Shown one piece after another: positions 21,730 through 33,299 of a DNA stretch of 64,000 nt (position 1 is the stretch's first letter; each line of letters begins with the position of its first letter). This stretch comes from Neoceratodus forsteri. Taxonomy: Eukaryota > Chordata > Ceratodontiformes > Ceratodontidae. The notes under the pieces were generated by a model. That model did not search any database. It was not told the DNA's origin and worked only from the letters and a program-made list of their open reading frames with translations. The position numbers were made by a program, and so were the translations under genes. The stretch lies in NCBI GenBank assembly GCA_016271365.2, contig CM028129.1, forward strand, positions 430,484,501 through 430,548,500, read 5' to 3'.

Positions 21730-23090
21730 ATTTTCAACATGGTTTTTGTGACCCCACCTTATGAACAGTGGCAATATCAGTTTGTTAGCCAAAACTGCTT
21801 TTGCACAGTGATTACTGCATTTGGCACCACAGGTGCAAAACACATTCCAAACAGGATGTGAAAATGACAGCGGTACTGTTCATGGGGAGGGTAAAATGGC
21901 AATGTTGAAAATCTGCTGTGAAAATCTTAAAAAACTGGTGAAGTCACGAAAGGCATGAGAAACTGTGCAATGCACACCGTAATGTAACTAGTTTGGGGAT
22001 TTTTTACAGCAGATTGTTAACACAGGCATTTTGGGACCTCTGATCATGAACAGTGTCAGTGTGATTTTCTTTATCTGTCCCAACAATGATTTCCACAGCG
22101 CACTACGCATTTCTGCACTGAAAGTGTGAAAACACATTTTGGCCATGTCATGGAAAATGACAGCTGTACTGTTCATAAGGAGGTGTGGAAAAATGCCACT
22201 GGTGAAAATCTGGACTGAAAATATTACAAATTCATGAACTTACGAGGTGCGTGAAACTGCGTAATGCTCACTCGTAACACAGTCATTTTATGGAGTTTTG
22301 TCACCAAATTTCAACATAGCCATTTTAAGACCTCTGCTCATGACCAGTGTCACTGTGATTTTCTTAATCTGTCCCAAACATTGTTTTCACACACCGACTG
22401 TACCATTGTAGCGCTACATGTGCGGAAACACATTTTGGGTGAGATGTGAAAAATGGTAGCTGCACTGCTCATAAGGAAGTGCGTAAAATGGCACTGTTGA
22501 AAATCTGGTGTGCAAATATTACAGATTCAAAATCCTGACAGCGCTGTAGGAACCGCGCAATGTGCGCCCTAAAACAGTCATTTTGGGGAATTTTTCACCA
22601 AATTTTCAACATAACATTTTAACACTTCTGCTTGTGACCAGTGTCACTGTGATTTTCTTAATGTGTCCCATACATTGATTTCAAGACACCAACTGCGCCA
22701 TTGTGTGCTACATGGGCGGAAACACGTTGTGGGCAAGATGTGAAAATGACAGCTGTACTGCTCATAAGAAGGTATGGTAAAATGGTAATGTTGAAAATCT
22801 GAGTGAAAATATTGAAAATTACAACTTACTTAGCGAGTGTAGGAACTGCGCAACACAAGCTCGTAAAACAGTCACTTTAGGAATTTTTCCACCACATTTT
22901 CAAAATAGGTTCTTGAGAGCCCACCTTATGAACATTAGTGGTGTCGCTTTTGTTAATCAGTCCTGAAAGGTGATTTTGCGCAGTGACTGTGAAATCACCC
23001 TTGGGCCCGAATAATGCCATGACAGTGACAGCATTCAAGAGAAGGGGTCCCAAAACCCATGTTGAAAATTTGGTGCAAAATTCCAAAAAT
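21730..23090 (+). repeat. tandem array, about 292-bp period, roughly five copies
   Basis: A marker block ATGACAGC(T/G)GTACTG ... GTTGAAAATCTG starts at 21862, 22152, 22450 and 22742, with a diverged copy at 23016. The spacings are 290, 298, 292 and 274 bp. A second conserved block is TTTTTCACCAAATTTTCAAC. The array sits directly upstream of the CR1-A copy. Confidence 0.8.
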
Positions 23091-23137
23091 GCCCGAGAGA
23101 TGCAGCAAAGTTGAAAAACCTTTAAAACTAGTCAATG

Positions 23138-23245
23138 CCTCCCCATTGACTAGTTTAAAAGCTTGCCAATGAAACATTTAAAAGTCTTTTGAGCAATCGG
23201 TTTAAATGCTTCATTGGCAAGCTTTTAAACTAGTCAATGGGGAGG
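23138..23245. repeat. 45-bp inverted duplication at the CR1-A 5' junction
   Basis: CCTCCCCATTGACTAGTTTA, starting at 23138 and running to about 23182, is inverted almost perfectly at 23199-23245. The right copy matches the CR1-A region upstream of ORF2 seen at 43360-43396. The left copy is therefore an inverted duplicate of it, as produced by twin priming or template switching. Confidence 0.7.
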
Positions 23246-26182
23246 CACTGACAAGCAGAAGAAAAATCCCAGCCTCCCTACAAAACAGGGTACTAAATGA
23301 GAAAAAGACCAAGGTAGAACGGTCAGTGGGGATGCTGCAACAGAAGGTAAGGCCATCAAAAATGGAGAGCAATGAGTACCAATGCCCGTAGTCTAGGTAA
23401 CAAGCTTCCTGAATTAGTGGCCTTGATGGAGGAGGAACATCTGATATCGTGGCAGTCACAGAAACATGGTACACACAAAACCATGACTGGGACATAAACA
23501 TACCAGGATACACTATCTACAGGAGGGACAGGGAGGGTAAAAGAGGGAGGAGTAGTTCTTTACATAAGGGAAGGAATAAAAGCAACAGAACAAAAGGGTA
23601 AACAGGAGGAGAAGAAGCACTGTGGGTAAATTTGGAGACCGCAATGGCACCACAATCCGCACAGGGTTGTATACAGACCTCTTCTCAGGGGAGGAAATGG
23701 ACAAGGAAATGATAGAAAGTATACTTAGAATGGCAGAAAAGGGAGATATTGCTGATGGGTGATCTGAATATGCCAGATGTTAACTGAGTGCAGTTGCAGC
23801 TGCCACAAGAGTGCAGTTATTCTAGATGCCCTACAGGGGCATGCCTAGACAACTAGTACTGGAGCCCACTTGAGAGGGAGCAATATTAGACTTGATACTC
23901 TCAAATGGAGATGGAGAGGGATCACAGATGTAGAAGTGGGTAGCCATCTGGGAACTAGCGACCATCGAACAGTATGGTTCACAATAAACACAGCAATAGA
24001 GTCAAGCCATACAAAGACAAAAGTACTGGACTTTAGGAGGGCTGACTTTGCCAAAATGGGTGAGTGCCTAAGGAATGCACTAGTAAATGGGCGGAAGGAG
24101 GGTGGAAGAACAATGGGGAATAATAAAACTGCCATCACAGAGGTAACGAGCCTTGTGTGAAGCAAACAAACAAAACAAGATGATGTAAGAAACCACTATG
24201 GTTCTCAAAGGAAGTGGCAGGAAGGTTCAAGAGAAAAGAAAGCATTCAGGAAGTACAAGGAATCGCAGCAGGAGCAGGACAGAGAACTGTATCAGTTAAA
24301 GCAAAAGGAGGCTGGGAAGGCAGTCAGAACAGCAAAGGCCCAAACCGAGGAAAAGATAGCCAACTCAGTTAAGAAGGGGATAAAACCTTTATAGGTACAT
24401 CAGGGAGCAAAGGAAGACCAAGGGAGGGATAGTGAGGCTTAATAAAGGGAGGGAGGGTGGGCAGAGGGTGACTGTGAAAGGCAGAGATACTAAACAAATA
24501 TTTTTGCTCAGTATTTACAAAGGAAGAGGGGAGGTACATAAAACAAACAGTAGTAACACTCTGGATACAGAAGTTGATACCAGCCCATTTACAGAAGAAA
24601 GGGTTCTGAAAGAACTCTAAAACTGAAGGTGGACAAAGCAATGGGGCCTGATGGGATTCATCCCAGAATTCTAAAAGAACTAAGGGTAGAACTAGTGACA
24701 CCACTGACTACCCTCTTTAACAAATCATGGGAGGATGGGGTGGTACCCGAGGACTGGAGGAGGGCAGATGTGATTCCCTTCACAAAGTGGAGCAAGGCAG
24801 AAGCAGGAAACTATAGACCTGTTAGTTTAATCTCAGTGATAGGAAAATGATGGAATCACTTCTAAAGGAAAGAATTGTCAGCAGATCTAGAGGCCAGAGG
24901 GGCACAGGACCCTAGGCAGCATGGATTCACAGCGGAAGGTCATGCCAGACGAATCTGATAGATTTCTTTGACTGGGTGACCAAAGTAGTAGATCAGGAGG
25001 GCTGTGGACATGGCCTACCTAGACTTTAGCAAGGCATTTGACACAGTCCCACACAAAGATTAATATATAGTTAGCCAGCCTGGGAGTGGGTCCCAAGATG
25101 ACAGCCTGGGTAAAGAATTGGCTGGAGAATAGGACACAGAGAGTAATAGTAAATGGAGTCCACTCAGAAGAAAGGAGGGTTACTGAACGGGTACCGAGGG
25201 TTCAGTATTAGGACCAGTCCTCTTCAATGTCTTTATAAGCAACATTGCAGAAGGACTGGAAGGAAATATGTCTCTTTGCAGATGACACTAAGATCTGCAA
25301 CAGAGTTGATGCACAGGGTGGGGTGGAAAGGATGAGAAGGGACTTGGCAAGGTTAGAGGAATGGTCAAATGTATGGCAGCTTAGATTCAATGATAAGAAG
25401 TAAGGTAATGCACCTGGGAAACAAAACCCAGGGAAGAATACAGAATGGGGTGAGATACAACAACAACAAAAATGGAAAGGGACCTGGGGATAGTCATATC
25501 AGATGACCTAAAGGTGGGCAAGCAATGTGAGAAGGCAGCAAGGAGGGTGGGGGATACTGGGATGCATAGGGAGAGGCATCACCAGTAGAAAACAGGAAGT
25601 TATTATCCTCTGTACAGACAGCTGGTGAGACCCCATCTGAGTACTGTGTGCAGTTCTGAGACCCAGTCTCTGCAAAGACATAGACAGGATGGAAGCTGTC
25701 CAGAGGAGGGCAACTAAAATGGTGCAGGGTCTACACCAGAGGACATATGAAGAGAGACTTAAGGAGCTTAATATGTATAGCCTCAAGGAAAGGAGGGAGA
25801 GGGGGACATGATAGAAACTTTCAAGTACCTCAAGGAATCAACAAAGTCCAAGAGGGTAGCATCTTTCAAAAAAGAGGTGTGCAAGAACAAGAGGGCACAA
25901 TTTGAAGATAGAGGGGGCAGCTCAGAGGTAATTTAAGGAACTATTTTTCACAGAGAGGTTGTGGATGCATGGAATGGCCTTCGGAGGAGGTTGTGGAGTC
26001 AAAATCAGTGGTGGAATTCAAGCATGCATGGGATAGTCATAAGGCAATTCTGGGGGTGTGGGTAGGAAGAAGTAGGCTGCTGGTTAACTAGGATCTGCAG
26101 CTTATCCAGTAGGTAGGAAATGGGCAGACTGGGTGGGCCAAGCGTCCTTATCTGCCGTCAAATTCTATGTTTCTATGTTTCT
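23199..26182 (+). mobile_element. CR1-A LINE with complete but decayed ORF2
   Basis: Starts at the palindrome upstream of ORF2 and ends at the CR1 3' terminus (CAAATTCTATGTTTCTATG). ORF2 begins near 23370 with NARSLGNKLPELVAL. The endonuclease shows its Glu motif near 23455, and LGTSDHRTVWFTINTA on the frame 23870-24160. The reverse transcriptase shows KAMGPDGIHPRILKEL and DGVVPEDWRRADVIP on 24629-24850, then DFSKAFDTVPH near 25020-25060 and [14 protein letters not shown] near 25270. The 3' UTR starts at about 25975. ORF1 is absent from this copy. Frameshifts and stops are frequent. Confidence 0.88.
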
Positions 26183-26411
26183 AAACCCTATCTATTACAT
26201 TATACAGCTTACCAGCATTTCCTCAGTTGTGTGTGACTTTGAAGAGTGCAAGGCGTGTTCCCGGTTCACCGAACCGTTACACCGGACTGAGGAGGTAAGT
26301 ATGGGGTGAGGGGTGTGGGAGGCAGGGTGCACAGTGGGTGGGTGCAGGTGGGGAACGGAGACTGTGCGGGACCGCTTTTTTAATTTACAGGTTTTTATTT
26401 TTTATTAAGAC

Positions 26412-26710
26412 GACGTGACGTTTGCCACGCTGGGGTGGGCTCCCAGCGTGGCAGCTGGAAAGGCTGTTTGGGGGCTGAAGCTGACGGGATTAAGACTTCA
26501 TTGGCCACATGGGCTTGTGCCATGCTGGGTGGGCTCCCAGCGTGGCAGCTGTAAGGCCGTTTGGGGGCTGGAGCTGACGGGGATTGGGCACCCCGCCAGC
26601 CATATGGGCCTGTGCCACACTGGGGTGGGCTCCCAGCATGGCACCAGGAAAGCTTTTTGGGGGTGGTGTGGAGCTGATGGGAATTGGGCACCCTGTCGAG
26701 CTACATACAG
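26412..26710 (+). repeat. three tandem copies of about 100 bp
   Basis: TGCCA(C/T)(G/A)CTGG...GTGGGCTCCCAGC starts near 26412, 26514 and 26612. Each copy contains GGGCTCCCAGCGTGGCA and a GCTGACGGGATT-like block. The overlapping frames on both strands are by-products of the repeat. Confidence 0.8.
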
Positions 26711-26963
26711 TATGTGGGGGGAACGTGTCAGCATGCAATATGTGGCATGAGCAGTTGAGGGGGAGCTCTGCTCACTGAAGCAGAGCCTCCTTTCAAACTG
26801 TATGCCACTGCATTTTCAACTGCTGTCATAGACAGCTGGAGCAGTGATTGGTGCCTCCATGACATGGCCTGCAAACACACTGACTGAATTGGAAGAGGCT
26901 GACACACCTCTGGAAAACTCGGATGATGGCACTATATTTCTTGCACATGTGTGCAAGCAAACA

Positions 26964-27052
26964 TAAAATCATTCCATTTAAGTGCTACTGTATATTTCTT
27001 TTGTGCATTTAGTAATTAATTGTATTTTTCTGATTATTCTATGATTAATAAG
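26964..27052 (+). mobile_element. L2-like LINE 1, segment 2 of 3
   Basis: Matches 20436-20520 of the first long unit (ATTCCATTTAAGTGCTACTG, then TTTGTGCATTTAGTAATTAA). It ends in CTATGATTAATAAG, the target-site duplication of the PLE that follows. Confidence 0.85.
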
Positions 27053-27158
27053 AGCTGTAGGTGCCGTTTTGGTCCTTTTAAGAACAGATCCAGAAACAAA
27101 CGATTTGATACCTTTTATTGGACCAACATGGATGTTACAGAAAAGAACAAAGTGCTCT

Positions 27159-27188
27159 AGCTTTCGAACCTACCTGGTCCTTCTTCAG
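27159..27188 (-). ncRNA. hammerhead-ribozyme-like core, PLE 1 left end
   Basis: On the minus strand: CTGAAGA, a stem-loop (GGACC AGGTA GGTTC), then GAAAGCT. CUGANGA and GAAA flanking stem II form the hammerhead catalytic core, and PLE termini are known to carry hammerheads. Stems I and III and the cleavage site were not resolved by eye, so activity is unproven. Confidence 0.45.
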
Positions 27189-27239
27189 AAGCTTTATGAC
27201 AGTTATTTTGAAAATCCCATACTATTAACACCAGATTAT

Positions 27240-29212
27240 GTTGTTTTATCCAAGTGCAAAAGGAATTACATTATACCTAAAGGTCTAGCTATTTGGAATC
27301 CACTGAGAAACACAGATAATTCTACATATGCTGAACAACTTTGCCATAGGACTGCTGAGAAATTGAGAAATCACAGAATCCACAACTCATATGCCAAGAA
27401 AGCATTTTTGAAGAAACAGTTTAATGAAATAGCTACCACACTGGAGAGGATATCTGGTGAGCCTATTCCAGACAGCTTGCATGAGATAGACAAGCATGGA
27501 ACGGCCTTCCGAGGAGGTTGTGGAGTCAAAAACAGTGGTGGAATTCAAGCATGCATGGGACAGTCATAAGGCAATTCTAGGGGATGGGGGTAGGAAGAAG
27601 TAGGCTGCTGGTTAACTAGGATCTGCAGCTTATCCATTAGGTAGGGAAATGGGCAGACTGGTGGGCCAATGGTCCTTATCTGCGTCAAATTCTATGAACT
27701 ACCAAAGAACCTTAAGAAAAGCCATGCTCATTAAAAACAGGAAGTTAGATGCCCTTCAACTTATCATACTTCCTAACAACCATGAAGAACAGAACAGAGT
27801 GACTGAACAACTAAACCACACAGATGGGCACCTTTCAGTTGTTAATTTGTCCACCCACACTGACTACTGGGGAATTAAATGTACTTCTAGGGCCTCAATT
27901 TCTGCCCAACTAAACCACTGGACAGAATACAGTTTTGTGGTGAAATGGAGGAATACTTCCAGAATTGAGACTCAGGAATTTTTCATGGCAGAGAAGAAAT
28001 CAGACAGTGAAGAAATCACAAACAGAAAAAAATATTATGGATAAGAAAAGAAACCATACGAGTTTACCCATCAAGTGGCCGTAACAGAAAACTGGACAAA
28101 TACATTCATTGCTTTCGCCAGAGAGTTACTGGTGAGATTCTTAATTAGACAGAAACAGGCCCATTACAACCTTTTTCCATTGGAATGGAGGGCTATACAA
28201 ACACTAAAATCGAACCATAACATTGTCATAAAAAAAGCTGATAAAGGCTCTGCAGTGGTGACATTGAATCGGAAGATTTCATTAAGGAAGCCAACAGGCA
28301 GCTAAGTGACCTTACTTACTACAAAGTACTGGGAAGTGAACCAACTATAGAATGTAAAGAGAACTACAGGAGTTAATTGGAACATTTCCAAACCATGTCC
28401 AAGACAAACTAAAGGCCCTCATCCCCAGTGAACCTAAGCCAGGGACATTCTACATGCTTCCTAAAATACATAAGCCTGGTAATCCTGGTAGACCCATAGT
28501 CTCTGGTAATGGTACCTGACAGAGGGATATCAGGGTTTGTAGAAGCTTATTTTCAAACCGCTTGTTATACAAAGGGTAGTTACATCAAGGACACTACTCA
28601 CTTCCTGCATAAACTTTCTGGTTTTAAGGACTTATCACCTGATACCCTTTTAGCTACGATGGATGTAACCTCCCTCGTCTACACTAATATTCCCCACACA
28701 GATGGCATTTCAGCCTGCCTCAAATACCTGCATGAGAGAAAGAATTGGACCCCAACATTGTCCCTGGAGTTGTGGGTAAGCTCACTGAATTCATTCTGGC
28801 ACATAACAATTTCAGCTTCAATGGTAAACATTATGTTCAAACTATGGAACAGCAATGGGAACCAGGGTGGCTCCACAGTATGCTAATCTTTATGGCTAAT
28901 TTGGAGGAGGATTTTCTAAGGCACTGTACACATAAACCACTCACTTATTTCCATTACATTGATGATTTGTTTATAATTTGGACAGAGGGCACTGACACAC
29001 TCACAGATTTTCATCGGGAACTTAATAACCTCCACCCAACTATAAAGCTTTCCTGGAATATTCTGCCACCAGTGTACATTTTCTGGATACCACTGTCACT
29101 ATTAAGGATGAAACCCTACATACCTGTCTTTACAGTAAACCAACAGACAGACAGAGATACTTACACAAGAAAAGTAATCACCGAGCCACACAAAGAAATC
29201 TGTCATATGTAG
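27240..29212 (+). pseudogene. PLE reverse transcriptase, broken
   Basis: Pieces in order: NPILLTPDYVVLSKCKRNYI (frame 27069-27569); NHEEQNRVTEQLNHTDGHLS (27649-28044); NIVIKKADKGSAVVTLNRK near 28220-28275. The last is the conserved N-terminal block of PLE reverse transcriptases. MDVTSLVYTNIPHTDGI lies near 28662-28710, where the normal DVTSL-YTNIPH has an extra residue. YFHYIDDLFIIW is near 28948-28983, with YIDD as the catalytic pair. Frameshifts, stops and the CR1 insertion break the gene. Confidence 0.88.
27494..27696 (+). mobile_element. CR1-A LINE 3' end nested in PLE 1
   Basis: Runs from GGAACGGCCTTCCGAGGAGG to GTCAAATTCTATG, the last roughly 200 bp of CR1-A. It interrupts the PLE frame (HEIDKH ... 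NYQRTLRKAM), so it inserted after the PLE. Confidence 0.85.
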
Positions 29213-29582
29213 TCAAGCACTTGGTATCACAGCTTCTGTTCAAATGAGGAAGACAGAGACACACATCTGGCGATGTTGAAAACACCTTACTGAGCAGGGA
29301 CACTCATCCAGGAAATTGGCAGAGCAGTGGAATGTGCAACACAGGTCCCAAGAGAACAACTACTGCAATATAAGGAACACATGACTACCAACAGAATACC
29401 CTTAGTAGTCACATACCATCCTGACCTTGAACTTACATAAGATTGTTAAGGATATCCATCCAATAATTAGTGAGGATGAAACCCTTAATTGTGTTTTCAA
29501 GAACTACCACTACTGTCTTTAAACAACCACCTAATTTAGCCAACCTGATTATTAGAGTCAACTTGAACTGGAACAGAATACC

Positions 29583-29975
29583 ATGACATTATATGGTAAA
29601 CGACCATGTCATCAATGCACATGTAAGACATGTAACCTCATTTCCACTTCAGACTGTGTGGTTACATCACAAAACAGACTATTCAGGATACAGGGAATTA
29701 TACATGTACATCAAGTAATGTGGTCTATTTTATCCAATGCAAGAAATGTCCTCGCACAGGTTATGTGGGGAGACAAGCCAACAACTCTGCATTAGAATGA
29801 ATTCACACAGACATTCTATTAATCACAAGAAGACTGAGAAACCAGTAGCCCAGCACTTCTCCCAGGATGGCCACTCAATCTCAGATATGTCTGTGATGGT
29901 CTTAAAGGACATTTGAATAGTACACAACAGAGACGGGCTCTGAAATTAGACTTATTTTACTTCTCAATATGGTGG
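29583..29975 (+). pseudogene. PLE GIY-YIG-type endonuclease, broken
   Basis: The Cys-rich segment CHQCTCKTCNLISTSDCV (29604-29660) precedes the nuclease. A VYFIQCKKCPRTGYVG-like reading follows near 29718-29772, spread over two frames. This order (zinc finger, then GIY-YIG) is typical of PLEs such as Neptune or Penelope. Stops and a frameshift inactivate it. Confidence 0.75.
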
Positions 29976-30137
29976 CGGATGGATTGAACATTGATGTTGG
30001 TTATATGACACATTATTCCGCTTAAAGGTACACAGACCTTTACTTTAAAAGATGGACATAAATACTTTAGTTCTTCAGCGGCCTTTGATTTTGTAAGTTT
30101 ATGGTTATCTACATGTTGACTTCTCACCTTAACACTG

Positions 30138-30143
30138 TGGTGA

Positions 30144-30179
<36 letters not shown>

Positions 30180-30350
30180 GTTTGTGTGTGTTTTGAATGT
30201 GTTGTGTTTTGTGTGTTGTGGGTATGATGTGTGTGTGTTTTGTTTGTGTCGTGGTGTGGTGTAGTATGTGTCGCTTGTGTTTGTTATATTTGTTGTGTGT
30301 TGTGGTTGTGTGGGTGTGCAGGTGTGTGTCTGTGTGTGTGGTGTGGTGTA
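30138..30350 (+). repeat. TG-rich microsatellite
   Basis: (TG)n and (TATG)n tracts with interruptions. The frames on both strands here are artefacts of the repeat. Confidence 0.9.
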
Positions 30351-31286
30351 TGTACCACATCTGTGTGGGGAGTGTGGCATGGGACAATTGTTACGTGGCT
30401 AGGACACTTAGTTTTCACATATAGTGTACATTTACTTCCTTCTACTAGTTGTCAGTGGTTGGATTACACACTGTCACATTTTAAATCTGCTCATATTAAG
30501 ATGCATATTTCATTTACTTGGGGGGTTCATAAAGGTGTAATTCCTTTGGTAACGATTAGTATTGGTGTGAATGATGCTGTATTATGACTCTTGTACATAC
30601 AGTATATATCATTCTCTACTAGTTACAGTATCTTTCCCAAGGAGAGAGAGGAGAGAAAAGGGGAAAAAAAGGAGGAGCCTGGAGGATTTCATCCTGGAAG
30701 TTTTAATTTAGATTCCTTAGACTGATTCTGTGCATTTTTGTTATACACTGACTCTGTGTTGAAATCTGCACTTGTCAGGCACATGGTCTCATTTTCTTGG
30801 GGTCCTTGACAAATATTTTTATTTGGCACTTACACTTACAAGTGATACTATCATGCATCATGCATATATGTATATGTTTTAATTTGGGGCTCTTTTTCAA
30901 CTTGCAGTTATACCCAGTTTCTGGATTTTGTCTCTCATTATCTGTTCTTTAATACACGAGGACACTTGGAATGTAAGTTGTAACCTCATCTTACATGTAT
31001 TAGAGAGAATGCTGTCCCAGTGTTTTTTATCACTAGAATGCTTTCTTAGCATACTGAGACATTTTAAAATGTATGTGAGAAGAACTCTCTGGTTGTTGAG
31101 AATTCTTGATAACCTTTGCCCTTCTGAAGCTCCTCAGTTAAAAGCATACTGGTGTTAATTAGCTTCTCTGCGTAATCTTCCGTTATGTTTTAAATGTATA
31201 TGTTAAACCAATGAGAATTATTTCTGTTTTTCAACATAATCTGGTGTTAATAGTATGGGATTTTCAAAATAACTGCCATAAAGCTT

Positions 31287-31313
31287 CTGAAGAAGGACCG
31301 GTAGGTTCGAGCT
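31287..31313 (+). ncRNA. degenerate hammerhead-like core, PLE 1 right end
   Basis: CTGAAGAAGGACCGGTAGG followed by TTCGAGCT. It is the inverted partner of 27159-27188, but the GAAA core has lost two A residues, so this copy is probably inactive. Confidence 0.35.
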
Positions 31314-32829
31314 AGAGCACTTTGTTCTTTTCTGTAACATCCATGTTGGTCCAATAAAAGGTATCAAATCATTTGTTTCTGGATCTATGATTAATAAGGC
31401 AATGATTGAAAGTCTTAGAATGTACTGGCTGACTGCTCACCAATTAACTGTTTTAGGAATAATTTAGGGTAAGATTTTTATTTCTTAAAGTCTACTGGCT
31501 TTCTGCTCTTGATGTGGGATTTCCTTTCTCATCTGTACTGCTGATTCTTCCCCCTCCCCTGCTTCAATAGTACCCCTCCTGCTAAGCTAATCTCTTCTGT
31601 CCATCCCTCCCAGTTAATTGCTCAGTCTGACTGTCTATCCCCACCTCCTTCTTCTGTCCCTAACTAAATATAATCTTCTCCCTCTTCTCTCCCTAGAATC
31701 CTAGTAGCCCTGTTGAGGTCACCCAGTGCTCCCCATGGCTCTTTGGACCTCACCAGCCCACCTCGAACCCAGCAAGGTACTGTAGCCAGCAGGTTCCATT
31801 TCAAGTCCTCAGGCAGCCTAGCTTTGAATTCTGGCACCTTTTCTAACGGCTCCCTGCCTTCCAAGCTGTGGCTGAATTTCTACCTCAACTTACCTCTGCA
31901 CTATTGCAGACTAGAGGAGACCACAAAACCCTGTACAGACTGACTTAAATGTGCCTCTGTCCAGCCAAGCTGTAAACTGAATTTGTGCCTAGCATTGCAG
32001 CTAGCTGGTATTTATGGCATTTCTGTGTGCACTGCTATCTTGAGAATTTATGTGCTGTTTCTGATTTAATTGTACGCCTAACCTTTTTTCTGTGAGAGAC
32101 ACTGAAGACAAATTTTCTCCCTCCACCCCCCCCATGTCTTATTAAATGCTTGTTCCTGGGGTGGGTATTCTTTTCCTCAGTGATTGGACCATTTCTTCTT
32201 GGGTGAGGATCTCAGGCTGCTAGCTTGTGAATTTCATTGTTGGATTGCCCCAGGAACCTGGTAGATTTCTCCACACTTAGCAAAAGCCTTTATAAGGTTT
32301 CTAGTTGCAGCTCTATATCTCTGCCTGCTGGATAGTTTCATCCTTGGACTTAGTTACTGTCTCACTCCTACTGTCAACTGCACATGGCTTTAGTCCTGTC
32401 TCCAGTACTGAATTAGCTGCTTTTCTCTTTTCCCTAGTTCTATGTTCCTTCTTTTCCTTACCAGTGACACTATGGGGGTGATCTGATTCACTGCGGCTTT
32501 GTAGGAGTATTTTCCTTCTGCTAGCCCTCCAAATCTCAGTAGATCTTCTCTGCCAGCCATCTACTGACTCTGGCTACTCAAATAAAGCGAGGACTGGAAC
32601 TATTTTTCTCAAACCTAATTATCAGGGGTAATACCTCTATCCCTGAAACCTGGTTCCTAAAGCTTATCCCATTTGCTCCTTAAGTTCTTTATCTCCCCAG
32701 CTCTTATCCTCGCTATACCACTCCACTTTCTACCCTTCCTCCTCCTCCTGCTTTCACCCTCATTTGTTCCCTCTCACCCTCTGCCCCTATATCTCCCGGC
32801 CTCCTCTCTACTTTTCTAGGTGCATAGTC

Positions 32830-33125
32830 CTCGAACAGCAATTACAGTATGCAATACTTACATCCCTGTATTTCTTGCACTCATTTGCTCTGAATATCCC
32901 AATGTATTGTTTATATTTTGACCTGTTCCAACTATTTACTTCACTGATTCACTAAGTTGATTGTATTTCTGACTCTTCACTTTGTATTCACCTATGTTTT
33001 GTGCTATGTCACATTGTTGTTAATTATATTCAACTTATATCCTCCCGGTCGTGCCTGAAAATAGGCATCATTATGCCTAGTGTACTCACCAGTTACCAAA
33101 AGCAAATAAATAAATAAATAAATGG
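32830..33125 (+). mobile_element. truncated L2-like LINE 3' end
   Basis: GCCTGAAAATAGGCATCATT then AGTGTACTCACCAGTTACCA and (AAAT)n ending at about 33125. This matches the true 3' end at 36380-36445. It lies upstream of ORF2, so it is a separate truncated copy or an internal rearrangement. The 5' boundary is approximate. A (TC)n tract follows at 33220-33250. Confidence 0.65.
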
Positions 33126-33299
33126 TATAGCTGACTACCTAAGCCATTCCCCTTTTTATATGCCACTTGACGCAAACTTCAAACCTCTCTCCTTGTGACC
33201 TGGGTACCCCTATGTTGTCTGTCTATCTGTCTCTCTCTCTCTCTCTCAGTGATACTGAACCTAACCCGGCCCTCCTGATGGCATCGCTCCCAAGAGCCC

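Larger units (their letters stand above)
21234..26963. mobile_element. 5.7-kb insertion within LINE 1, containing CR1-A
   Basis: The LINE 1 long unit stops at 21233 (after ATTTAAAA) and continues exactly at TAAAATCATTCC from 26964. A TAAAA repeat may be the target duplication. The insert consists of tandem and inverted repeats (21320-23090), a plus-strand CR1-A (23199-26182), and a tail region with a 100-bp tandem repeat (26412-26710). TGTTTGCTTGC occurs near the left end and, inverted, at the right end. A non-autonomous DNA transposon later hit by CR1 is one reading. A CR1 with its own repetitive 5' region plus a separate 3' insertion is another. Confidence 0.45.
27053..31384 (+). mobile_element. 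Penelope-like element 1 (PLE), near full length
   Basis: A 4.3-kb insertion flanked by a 14-15-bp target duplication CTATGATTAATAAG (27039-27052 and 31385-31398). The first 160 bp or so are inverted at the 3' end: GATTTGATACCTTTTATTGG at the left against CCAATAAAAGGTATCAAATC at the right. PLEs commonly have such inverted or tandem termini. The interior encodes a PLE reverse transcriptase and a GIY-YIG-type endonuclease, both broken. A CR1 3' tail is inserted at 27494-27696. Confidence 0.88.

Noticed and set aside
26395..26750. Overlapping Pro/Ala/Trp-rich frames on both strands
   Set aside because: Frames through a 100-bp tandem repeat.
30124..30587. Cys/Val-rich and His/Thr-rich frames on both strands
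   Set aside because: Translations of a TG microsatellite inside PLE 1.
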